NCBI GenBank assembly: GCA_030248295.1
Contig: JASANH010000253.1
Span: 186,001 to 250,000, forward strand
DNA: 64,000 nt
Origin: Mesodorylaimus sp. YZB2_4
Taxonomy: Eukaryota > Nematoda > Enoplea > Dorylaimida > Dorylaimidae
Direction: 5' to 3'
In this document: one piece after another, positions 1 to 9,524 of the stretch
Layout: every line of letters begins with the position of its first letter
How positions within the stretch are numbered: the first letter of the stretch is position 1
Notes under the pieces: generated by a model
The model's input: only the letters and a program-made list of their open reading frames with translations
Told to the model about the DNA's origin: nothing
Database searches by the model: none
Made by a program: the position numbers and the translations under genes

Positions 1-538
1 CAGGAGGTGAGCGTTTTATGATTGTGCTTTGAGCCAGCATCGACTGACCCGGGTGTGAGGTCACCAAACCGACCCGACCCAATCCGACCGACCCAACGCT
101 GTATTGTTTCGCTTCTAGACTTCTTAGAGTGGAAGGTGGTCGGTATGAGGACAGCTTTTTAAATGTTTTTGCGGTGGGCCCCCACCAACCCAAAATTCCT
201 ATGGGTTTTGCCAATTGCCAGCCAGCAGTCATATTGACGTGCAGCCATGTGTGAGGCGACTAACTCTTGTGGCAGGTTCCCTCTGACGGCTCCGCTAAGG
301 GCTGCTCCCTGGATGATGGAGGGCAAGAACGGAGGGCCCCGACTGGCAATTAGGACCAGTTTTCTCAATCTAGGGCGGCATGGGTGTCCACCACTTCCAC
401 CTCCAATTGAATTTCTGGAGAGTCGCCCAGGGCCAGTTCCCTCTCTGAGAACGGGTTTCCTAAACTGACGTCTTCAGCCAGAATAGAACTGACGCTTTAC
501 AGTCAGGGTTGCCCTTCAATTAAGCTCTTACAAGATAA
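1..538. other. Left edge, no gene supported
   Basis: I see no convincing coding exon here. Positions 60-105 hold a short run of CCGACCCGACCC-type units, the same kind of simple repeat seen as longer arrays near 50.3 and 51.4 kb. The small open frames at 159-468 overlap on opposite strands and have no recognisable domain. Confidence 0.5.
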
Positions 539-1661
539 ATGAGCCCCTGTGCTCCCATGTGGACAGAAGGTGGGTGGGGTCGAAAATTCAAAAATAGCGT
601 CGATGTCATGCATGGGCGGCCAGTCCAGTGGGTTAAACTATCGACCGTAGCTGCCTGCATGAAGACATGGCTGGAAGCCCGAGATGATATTTTGGCTACA
701 GCTCGAAAGAATTACAACGAAAAGGATCAGATGGGTGACGAAATAATTAAACGTGAGTAGCATGAATTTACTAGGGGGGGGGGGGGGGGGGATGGTGGGT
801 GAAGATAAGTTCGTATTACTGCAAAAGGAGGCATTTATTAATAATGAAGTGCCCTTGATACTTCTTTAATTCTTTTTAGATATTCTGAAACGCATAACAG
901 TCGAAATGCGGGTAGCCATCAAACGATGCGAGCTGGAAGGAGAGGCGGATGATGTTATTGAAAGCCGTTCAGAAAATTATCGGAAAGCGTTGATTGGCTC
1001 AAAGGCAGTCGAAGAGTTTGTCCAAGAAGCCGCCTAGTCAGCTGGAAACGATCTCAAGAAAGAAAAGTGAGTTTCATTTCCAAGGACTGGCACGTGTCGA
1101 TACCAAATTACGTCGTGAGTTTCTCCAAACGCATAAAGGGGGGCCTAATTGATGTGTCGCACGAAGGTTTCTGTAATAAACTAGTTGAACATCGCTGACA
1201 ACGTCTGCGGGCAGGGGGCTGATCTTCTTCCTGAGGGGGGGGGGGGGGGGGGGTGGGCATTTTTTTTTCTTTTAAAATTTTAATTTTTTTCATCATTCAA
1301 GTTTTGGCGGGAAAATTTAATTTTTTGGCGGCAAATTAAAATTATTTCACTGTAATTAGTTCACAATGTCTCTAGGTACTAGTTCAAGTATTTATTGTTT
1401 AGATGGCCATTGGAGGAGGGGTCGTTTTATTGGGATCTGCTCCAAAAAAAATTGCGGAAGCCATCGAACGATTGGACAATTTGGGACGAAGTTAATGTTT
1501 GCCGGGCAGCACGTATGGAATTCCAGAAACGGAAGCAGAAGTCCGGTTTGACAGCTTTATATAAACGGATGGTACAATTGAAGCTAGAGATTACCGATAT
1601 CAGCGAAGAAGAAAGGACTGATTTTATGAGCAAGTACGATGAATATGGCGAGTCATTGTGA
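539..1661 (+). pseudogene. Three-exon helical protein gene with an internal stop; function unknown
   Basis: I do not recognise this gene. Three blocks splice in a consistent phase. Exon A runs from about 539 to 754 and ends in AAAC|GTGAGT. Exon B runs 881-1066, from a TTTTTTAG acceptor to a GAAAA|GTGAGT donor. Exon C runs 1404-1661, from TTGTTTAG to TGA, with an AATAAATAAA signal near 1711. The product would be charged and mostly helical (segments such as KHILKRITVEMRVAIKRC and ALYKRMVQLKLEITDI), with no signal peptide or membrane segment. One in-frame TAG at 1035-1037 interrupts exon B about 30 bases before its donor. Because the frame, donor and next exon all fit on both sides of the TAG, it looks like a nonsense mutation in a formerly intact gene, an alternative 3' end, or a read-through codon. 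The start is uncertain: 539 is simply the first ATG in frame. A homopolymer G run lies in the first intron. Confidence 0.5.
769..790. repeat. Poly-G run in intron
   Basis: An almost pure run of about 20 G residues sits in the first intron of the helical gene. A similar run lies at 1236-1253 in the second intron. Such tracts are prone to length error and to G-quadruplex formation. Confidence 0.85.
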
Positions 1662-1769
1662 AAACGTGTAACGAAAATTTTAGCTGCGCCATGTTTAATG
1701 TGTCAGGAGTAATAAATAAATGCCTGAAATGGATTCGAAAGCAAAGAGTATGCCTACAGGAAATGTAAG

Positions 1770-1905
1770 GATCTTAGTAAGAAGCTTAAAAACGTCTCTA
1801 GGATCCCCCTGCTCTGCCTAAGATCTGGGTTAAATCTGACTAAGATCTCAGCACGGACTCACGAAATCTTAGTGAGAAAATAGCAAAGATCTTAGTGAGA
1901 AAATG
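1770..1905. repeat. Cluster of AAGATCTTAGT motifs
   Basis: About five copies of a palindrome-like motif related to AAGATCTTAG lie within 135 bases, in both orientations. Two are near-identical units of the form ATCTTAGTGAGAAAAT about 22 bases apart. A related cluster lies at 21590-21715. This resembles the subterminal repeats of a small non-autonomous DNA element, but I could not place its ends. Confidence 0.4.
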
Positions 1906-1926
1906 CTAATTTGGGAAATACGGGCA

Positions 1927-2712
1927 ATGTCCGCCAATGATGAGTCGTCAATTGAGGCGATTCGCAGACGGAATGCCATTGTGATCAAGCGAGCTGAAGC
2001 GGAGCGCAATCGGCAAGTGCGTGAAAATCTGGAACATATCCCCTTCGTTGGTCTCTGCAACCTATACTCTACGCTGAAGGCATCAGGGAAAAACGATTTT
2101 TTAGGCAATCGTTTTGTTGGTTTCAACTATTTTGACTTTGTTATATCTCGTGCCCACAATTCTCAAGTTCTGTCAGCTCAATACAGTCATCGAGATTCAA
2201 CATGTGACAGAAGTTGACTCCTCATTTCCGGTCTTTCATGCCTGCGTGTCGAATGGCGTCAACGGAACCTACATGCACGAGCATATCGGCCGAGTGACAT
2301 CGGTCCTGCTGAACTATACTCGCTTGCAATTGATCGCTCGACGACTCCAGACTTCTGTCAGCGGCCTTATTCACATGGCCATGATTTACATGACCATTTC
2401 TCTTGAGTTCGACATGTCTTGGCTGGCGCCCTATGCACTTGCGGCCGATGAAGTCATTGATAAAAGCATTAGGGCCCACGGGTCAAAGTGGGTCAGCATA
2501 GATTCGTTGTCCACAGCGAGCATGTACAAGTGCGATAGGGTTATGCTCGATTGTTCTTTGAATGGCATCGAGTTCCCTTGCTGCTCAGCTAAAAATAGTG
2601 GACACGACGCCGCCATGTCAAAATGCTTCACACTCAATGTAAGTGCTCATCTTTTTCTGGGTTTTTTGAACTTTCATTGGCCAAATTTACAGTTTCAAGC
2701 GCCATCGTGAGC
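1927..2712 (+). pseudogene. DEG/ENaC (amiloride-sensitive-type) channel fragment, 3'-truncated
   Basis: The main exon, about 2105-2640, starts at a TTTTTTAG acceptor and ends at a GTAAGT donor. It opens with one hydrophobic helix (LLVSTILTLLYLVPTIL), then a short stretch ending FPVFHACVSN. That matches the first membrane helix and FPxVxxC motif of degenerin/ENaC sodium channels. Near the exon end, LDCSLNGIEFPCC followed by KCFTLN matches the finger-region LxCxFNGxxC...GxCYTFN signature of the family. An upstream exon (ATG about 1927) probably encodes the cytoplasmic N-terminus; its donor could be GTGCGT or GTTGGT, both in phase 0. Beyond the final donor the next acceptor (before 2692) leads to a stop at 2707-2709 after five codons. 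No exon for the cysteine-rich finger/thumb, the second membrane helix or the pore is visible. Family channels are usually over 450 residues, so this copy is not a functional channel. Confidence 0.6.
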
Positions 2713-4049
2713 GAAAATGCTTGAAACTGGAAATGCCAAGCATTTATCTCGCCTTGCTGCTACCCGCAACAGCCTTCTCTTTGCGTACGCTTGCAGCGCA
2801 AGCGATTTCGTGTTAAAAAATGATTTTCATGATTAGGCAATGCGCGCTTCTGGTATAAATGCTATCGCTGAGAAATGAGGCTCCGGCGCAAAGAGTAAGC
2901 TGCCTTGGCATACAATAATTAGTGATCTCAAGAGAAATTTGGGCCAACGAACTAGCCGTAGCATGGTATATCGGGTAGGAGACCAGAAATCGCCGCTGGT
3001 TTGGGGTGGCTAACCCGGTGCTATTAAGGCATTGACTCCGAACGAGCATAGAATCATGGAATTTCCCTCCGGAGCGCCAGCTGGCACCTGCACCAGTAAT
3101 AGCACTGGGATTCTCTCTGGGTTGCATTGTAACACAGAGTGTGCTCGGCCGAAATGCTCCAACAGTAGAAGGCGTCAAACGAAAGCTGCCTTGTAACATG
3201 GTCTTCAATACATTCATGACTTTCAGTAGTACATGAAACAGTCAGGTTCTCGTGCTTGCACACTGAACCAACTGCACTGTGGTGTAAGGTTCGGATCTAG
3301 CCACGCAGCCCAGGTACCGAAGTAGTTTATTGCAAGTGTCCACTACGCCGGACCAGATGGGACTCACGCAAGGCACCTGAAGGCACCTATTACTGAAGGC
3401 ACCTATTACATACATACTGTTGCAGTCATGTGGAAGATTCAGGTCGGCACGGGCTTGGAATGATGACTTTTTGGAGGGGGCACACCAGCTGATAGATTAC
3501 TGCAAGATGAAAACACGCGGCTGCGGTGGTGCAGCTGTTCGATCCCCTGTTTGCGGTGGAGGTCGGTTTGCGAACAATAAACCCTCGCTGGCCTTGCATG
3601 CCAGGCCGTGGGTGTCTCACCTGGTACCGTCGAGGCGGTCCGAGTGGCGCGAGAGAGAAGCCACACGAGTAGACAGTCTCGGCTGTCCAACACCGACGGG
3701 GTTTAAAGCCCACCCGCCATCGTCCGAGGAAGTCGGTGTCCTGTCCAGGATGCCCTCACGTTGAGGTGCTCCTAGTGCTAAGCGTGGAGGAGACACGCAG
3801 AGGGAAGCTGCTGTGTGTGCTAGCCCCCGCACAGCCTTGCTTATAAGGTCTTACTCCTGGCCAGCTATTCGCAAAAATGGGCTTTGGTCCACTAAACTTT
3901 AATTAAAAAGACAAAAAAAGATGAAAACACCTGAATTTCATGAAGCTTGATCTAGGTTGTATCAGGCGGCGGGAAAGGACAGATGCTGGCTCACACAGAC
4001 GCTCGACATACACGTGTATCGTTCGCCAAAAATAAGCCAGAGCCATTGC
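2713..4049. repeat. Intergenic; repeat-like tract at 3560-3850
   Basis: No gene is supported. Positions 3560-3850 are GC-rich and share blocks with two other places. GAGGAAG..GGTGTC followed by AGGATGCCCTCA resembles 17640-17680, and CAGAGGGAAGCTGC plus CCTTGCTTA resembles 18900-18930. The tract contains a B-box-like GGGGTTTAAAGCCC, so a tRNA-related SINE is possible, but I cannot fold a convincing tRNA. Confidence 0.4.
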
Positions 4050-5371
4050 TATAGTCGGATTACTCAGTCTAGACCCACTACGACGGGCGGCGCCAGACTG
4101 GCGAGGCGGCCCATGGCCGCGCGAAACACAGAACTAGTAACGAGAGCGCGCCTGAAAACAGGTTTCTTGTATGCTAGGGGCGGGAGAGTTTTAGCAAAAG
4201 GACATGTAGCTAAGGATTTTCGCGCTCGGCAGATACTATTGACCTTATAGGGTGAGCTATTGTGGTGGACTAGAATATTTTATATTTCATGGCTACTCGA
4301 AAAGAATCGTTTTGGGATGATCTATCTGGCTGTGAAAGAGCGTTTTTAAACATTGGAGTGCTTACATGCCGCTGCTGTTGCTCCCACAGGGTTAGTGCTA
4401 AACATGGAGAAATAGAGATGGACGTTAATTATCACTTGCCTCAAGTGTCCGTCAGCCTTCCCGCGTCTTTCATAGGAGGTGCCGCATCTGCTGGCGACTT
4501 CTCTGGTGCCGACATTTTGGGCTTCGCCGCAAAATCGCTTGCAGCTCCTCTAGTGCCCTCAACGATATCACTAACAGTGTTGCTGCTAAGTTTAAACGCT
4601 GCAGCTGTAGCCGCGACAGGATTGGTGCTTAATGATACTGAGTAAATGATATGATCCTGAGTGGCCTTCATTTCACTCTGTTGCAGCGGGATCAGCTTGC
4701 GATTGCGGAATAAATTTAGCGTATCCTGCGTGATCCCATTCACATGGACGTTTTTGATTGCGTTTTGACGCTAATCCGCCATCCACTCCAATCAAATCAA
4801 ATCCAAATCTGTGTTTAACTGGACATGGACTTCTGGTTTATTCATGTCTATCCATACTTGTGTCCATGTCAATATTAATGCTGGCATCTGGTTCCGTAAG
4901 CACCTCAGGGCCCTCATCAGTGTCGCCATGTTTGCTTTGGCGAACTAATAGTAATAAAATTATTGGTACGAAAAATACAGTTTTCATGATCTTTGTATAT
5001 TACGACTTATTCAATGCAGGTACCGTAGCTAAAGCTCGCAAAGGACAGTTCAGCCTGCTTTGTGGATGTGCAGTGAGACGGAAGACATATTCACTAAGCA
5101 AAACCGAGCTGGGTTCAAAAAATTAGCTTTTCTGCATTTATCAATGTGCAGATGGTCTTCAGGATGTTATGCGGCTATCTTGAAGGCCTCACTCAAAAAA
5201 GGTATCACACATCTGGCGCTAGGAATTCAAAAAAACGCCGCCCCTAGCATACAAGAAACCTGTTTTCAGGCGCGCTCTCGTTACTAGTTTTGTGTTTCGC
5301 GCGGTCATGGGCCTCCCCGCCAGACTGGCGCCGTGCATCGTAGTGCCTCTAGGCTGATTAATCCGACTATA
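4050..5371. mobile_element. DNA element with ~135-bp terminal inverted repeats
   Basis: Positions 4050-4184 and 5237-5371 are inverted copies of each other and end in TATAGTCGGATTA/TAATCCGACTATA. The inner part of the arm (CTAGTAACGAGAGCGCGCC and onward) is almost identical between copies, while the outer part carries scattered changes. The 1.05-kb interior has open frames on both strands (4289-4645 on +, 4441-4743 on -), neither resembling a known transposase. Termini close to TATA make a TA or TATA target duplication possible. I read it as a non-autonomous or internally decayed DNA transposon. Confidence 0.7.
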
Positions 5372-5469
5372 TAGATGTGTTAAAAATTGTTTAGGGCTAC
5401 AGTGAAAGTCCTCATCCTAAGAGGCGTGCCTGCCACCAGGGGTCCTAAAAGCCAGTTTAGGGTTTTAGG

Positions 5470-5548
5470 AGGCCTGGTGGGTTAGGCTTCTGCCTCTCAC
5501 GCCAGGTGCTGTACCGGGCGAATGATCGACTTGCGCTTGGTGATGCGG
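5470..5548 (+). repeat. tRNA-Glu-like SINE head (copy 1)
   Basis: GGCCTGGTGGGTTAGGC (A-box-like), GCCTCTCACGCC (a CTC anticodon-type loop) and GAATGATCGACTTG (degenerate B box) occur in tRNA order and spacing. The same block occurs at 37831-37912 on the other strand with a better B box. Two diverged copies with non-tRNA flanks indicate a tRNA-Glu-derived SINE rather than a working tRNA gene. Confidence 0.55.
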
Positions 5549-6680
5549 TAAAACAAAAAAGGATAAGGAAAAAACAGCGTTTTGTCCGGGGGTAAAGTTT
5601 TGTCTCCGATCTCTCGCAAACAGACCTTTCGACTGGAATTGTCAGGAAGGCGCCATTTCCTTGGCAGTTGTTTCTAGTGTGCTGTGCATGCAATATATGA
5701 CTGTCAAACGCAGCATTTAGGATAAGTCGAAGGCACCATCGGCAATCATGCCTAACCACCAGCCAACTTCTAAATTATAGTCATTTCTTCATTACTTTAG
5801 GCGAGTTCGTTTCCTGCAAAGGCGAAAAACAGATTTTTAGTTACAGAAAACTACAACTGGAAACTACAGTCTGGGGAGTAGCTGCTTGTATAAGACTGCG
5901 GGAGAGAAATTTGGTGTCTCATTTGGAAATTTAGCTTGAGGTATCGGATTGTATTTAAGATTGCGATAAAATACATTCGTATCTGTACAGTGTGTTGCAT
6001 ATGCTCATCTAGAGGAGCAATAAAATCGATTGAAAATAACACGAAAATTCTGGTGTCTACTGACTGGCCTATAGAGGCACTGCTCAACGGTCCTGTGAGC
6101 TAACACGAATTGCGGCACAGAAAGGCAAAGATTGGTGGAATTTTACAAAGCTTAGCGAAAAAACACCCGTAAAAGCTCTCTCTACAGCCACTGACATGAC
6201 ATAAAATAAATGCTGGGTGCTTTCGTAATTGAACGGACTTGGACATAAATTATTTTCCAATTCGTGATATGTGAAGAAAAGATGAGGAAAATAAGGGTCG
6301 GCGAATCGAAGCAATATGTGTTTCCTCCTGGGGCATGGTGGGCAGCACAACACATGAGTTCGTGCTATTCTGACTAGCAAAGATCTTTCCTTTCACTGCA
6401 CAACAACTGACTTTCAGAAAGAATTGGAAGCCGCCTGATGGGGGCGAGTCTTCCGCTTGTACTGCCCTTACGATCTAGCCAAATGTCGTGAATATTAAAA
6501 ATGTCATGTAGAATTATTCTTTCAAATAGGTCCAAGGCGGAAAAAACGGTATTTGGGTGCATTATAGGTAAACAACGATATAGGTAAAATATAGCATCCG
6601 CATTTAAGTTCCTCAAAGGACATAAAAGGTGTACACTTCAAATGAGCGCCACTCTTTGAGCGTTTGGAATTCTCGCCACA
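5549..6680. other. Intergenic, nothing recognised
   Basis: AT-rich sequence with only short overlapping open frames on both strands. No splice-consistent exons or repeat ends were found. Confidence 0.5.
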
Positions 6681-7203
6681 GCCGGATCGGCTTAACATGT
6701 ATCGGTTCTAAACCTTTCGCTTTGGTTCAATTTTTCGGTTTGAGAGCGCTAGTTTTTCCTATGCAATATAGCCTCAACTTTGACCATTACTTGTAATACT
6801 TTACCTCCACAAAGCATGCTGCATAGAAAATTACCATTTTAGAAAATGAAAGCAAGCCACGTTTTAAGCTGAATCATGACACCGTACCATTTTTTTGTAT
6901 CACACAAGAACAGAGAATTATATGACTTCTGACTTCTGACTTCTGCGTTGGAAAGGCTCTGCGGTGGCTCTCACATCAGACCCAATAAAAATTTTATCGG
7001 CCCTCGGCCAATATTCAAAAATTATATCCAGCTCCATGATTGCGCAGCACCAGCTGCTTGGTGTGCCATGGAACAGAAATTTCGGTTCGGTGCACCGAAC
7101 TCTCTCCACCTCTACCTCCACCTTCCTCTTCTTTCGGTTTGATTCAGTTTCGAGAACCGAACCTAACCGAGAACAAAACCGATTGAACCGAACCGATCCG
7201 CCC
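6681..7203. mobile_element. GGTTCG-rich palindromic element, copy 1
   Basis: The segment begins GCCGGATCGG and ends CCGAACCGATCCG, an inverted pair. Both flanks are loaded with GGTTCGG/CCGAACC units, and the middle contains CACCAGCTGCTTGGTG followed by GCCATGGAAC. The same order of parts recurs at 18151-18767, so this is a dispersed non-autonomous (MITE-like) element of about 0.5-0.6 kb with no coding capacity. Confidence 0.65.
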
Positions 7204-7331
7204 GTAAAATTCTCGATGAGCACGCGGTTCATGCACTGTTCTTCCTCTGATAGGGCCTTAATTTTTGTATAAAACTGAAATTGTATGTTCTCTCAGTGGC
7301 TACTGCTCCCGTTTCCGTGTTATCAACAGTT

Positions 7332-7830
7332 ACCGTATTTCCTCGAAAATCCCCCTGAGGGGAGAAATTTTTTCAAATGGGTCCCAGACGGGGAGAATAA
7401 CCAGAGGGGGGAGGATTTCCAGAAGGGTAGAATAAAACTCAAACATTTTCCCGATGCCATTATAGAAAGATAGACAGGCTAAAGCATCCCAACAAGTAAC
7501 GCTAACTTCCTTTATTTCAATACTTGTCTTCCCGTATTCATGCTACTCATAGCCGATTTCAATCAATATGCATGATACTTCGTCTTCAACCTCATCTTCA
7601 TCCTCTGACTCTTCGAGGGAAACATTTTCTATCACGCCAAAACTCATATCCTTCACATTTTACACACCTGGTGATTTTGTGCGGTGATTCAAATTCGTCT
7701 CAGGGGCGGAGGGGGGTGGGGGGATTTCCAGAGGGAAGAATAAAGTTCAATCGGGGTCTAGACGGGCAAGAATAGCCAGAGGGGGGGAGGAGGATTTCGA
7801 GGGGGTGGGAGAACTTCGAGGGAATACGGT
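7332..7830. mobile_element. MITE-like element with ACCGTATTYCCTCGAA ends
   Basis: The segment starts ACCGTATTTCCTCGAAAAT and ends TTCGAGGGAATACGGT, which gives inverted ends of about 16 bases with one mismatch. The two sides also share GGGGAGGATTTC-type blocks (near 7405 and 7790). There is no coding capacity. I see no clear target-site duplication. Confidence 0.6.
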
Positions 7831-9461
7831 GCTCCTGCTGTTCCATTCAAAATAAGAAGCGGGAACACGCTCGTAATTTGTGCTTTTGGTTATCAACCTA
7901 TACTTTTTGGTGGGGCGTCCGCGCAGCACAGGCCCTAAGAAAAGCGAGCATGTTCCCTACTCGGAATGCATGCAGTAAATCGAAAGCATTATAGTTCTGT
8001 CGTCAGTCAGAGAGACAGAGAGAGAAAAGAAGCAGGAATCCTAGCAATGCGAACATGAGTGCTCCTGCAGCAGGTCAAATTCTGCTAAGCCACTTGCATG
8101 AAAGATCCGCCGTCTAAGCCGTTTAGGGCTGCAAAAAATCTCTGGCTAAATTTTTTCTGGACGATAATCCTGCATCGATTTATCTGCATTCTCACAACAT
8201 CATTGTTACGGGTCTACTATCATTCCAGAAAGTCTGTTATGACAGATTGAAAACTCATAGACCAACCCTGCTTAACCAATGGTTCGCCAGGGCTTAGGAT
8301 GGCTGGTCTACCCGGGCACTGCTAAAACCAACCACGGTTGATTACGAAACTTGTGCAGAAACGCAGAAAAAGCAGATGCAATATCAGCGGCACGACTAAG
8401 CAACGAGCGGATGATCATGTAAAGGATCAAGCTCATATGTAGATGTGGAAACTGCACATCGCGTTCAAGGCACGAACATGGAAGAACGACCCATGGCAGC
8501 ATGTATAAGACTTGCACTGCCTGGGGGCAAGCGTTTTTTTGTCGAGCATTCATGACAGTGGCTTCAATGAAGGATATAAACCCTGGGTATGGCTTTTAAT
8601 TAAGCTGCATTCTTAGAATCTCATTAGCGCCCCTTCGATGATTTACGGTGCTTGGTAGCGGGTCAATCGCGACTCCTGACGCAAAGAAAATGCTGCGTCG
8701 TTCAGGCGAGCGTGCGTGCAAAACTGACTAATGACTTGCCGAAATTTACTTTGGATACGATATGGTGATTAATTTACTGTCTGCGGTGCCAAAAACGCGA
8801 GCACCACTTTTTTCCGCACTAGATCGCCTCGACTTTATTCGATCCATTTTTCTCCAGCCATGACCGTTCGAATAATTTAGGTCTCGTTTTCAAACTCATC
8901 GCAGAAATTTAAAATGACAAACTGCTCACAAAATTCGATTTTTCCCTTCAGCGCCACTTCGTTTTTGTCATTTCTCGAAAACAAACCGGGCACTCACCCA
9001 TTATGCATTCTGGAAGAAAACTGCATTTACACGTTCACACAGACAACAAAATCTTATTGCGCCAACGGACAGTACTTAGCCCTACTCATACACTTTTAAA
9101 TCTTTCAACCCAATAAAATAGGAAAAAGTTGAGCCAGAGAAGGTTGGGAAAGTGAAAACAAGTTTTTGCGTATACGTTTCCAGTCTGCGCCGCCTGCTGT
9201 CAATTTAGTTGCAAATGGCTGGAGGCTACAAAAGACTGGTGACAATGATTTGACGACACCATGTCGAGACTATGCGGCCAAACGTAAAGTTCAGTGAGAA
9301 ATTGTAGAAATTCCCTGAAGTATAGTCAGTTTTGTCAAATTGGTGACGAGTCATCCAAACGAGTTGGAAATTATTTATTTCGTCTTACATTTACATGAGA
9401 ACTCATAAATTTTAAACCGAACGCATTTAAACTTAATTTCATTTAACTTTTATTACAACCA
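7831..9461. other. Intergenic, nothing recognised
   Basis: No domain-bearing frame, no tRNA and no clear repeat ends were seen. The open frame at 8308-8553 (- strand) has no supporting features. Confidence 0.5.
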
Positions 9462-9524
9462 TGTTTCCAGCATTTACGTCGCTGTCGTCGATTCTTTACG
9501 ACAGCCATCGAAATGTGGAACAGG
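9462..9524 (+). CDS. Candidate first exon of the TMEM245 gene
   Basis: ATG in the context AACCATG opens a 21-codon frame (MFPAFTSLSSILYDSHRNVEQ begins and ends it) that stops cleanly at CAG|GTAAAA in phase 0. This matches the phase-0 acceptor at 12186 that begins the large TMEM245 exon, across an intron of about 2.7 kb. The competing first exon is 11989-12120, which is closer but has a weak donor (AGT|GTTTAT). The sequence cannot decide between them. Confidence 0.35.
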
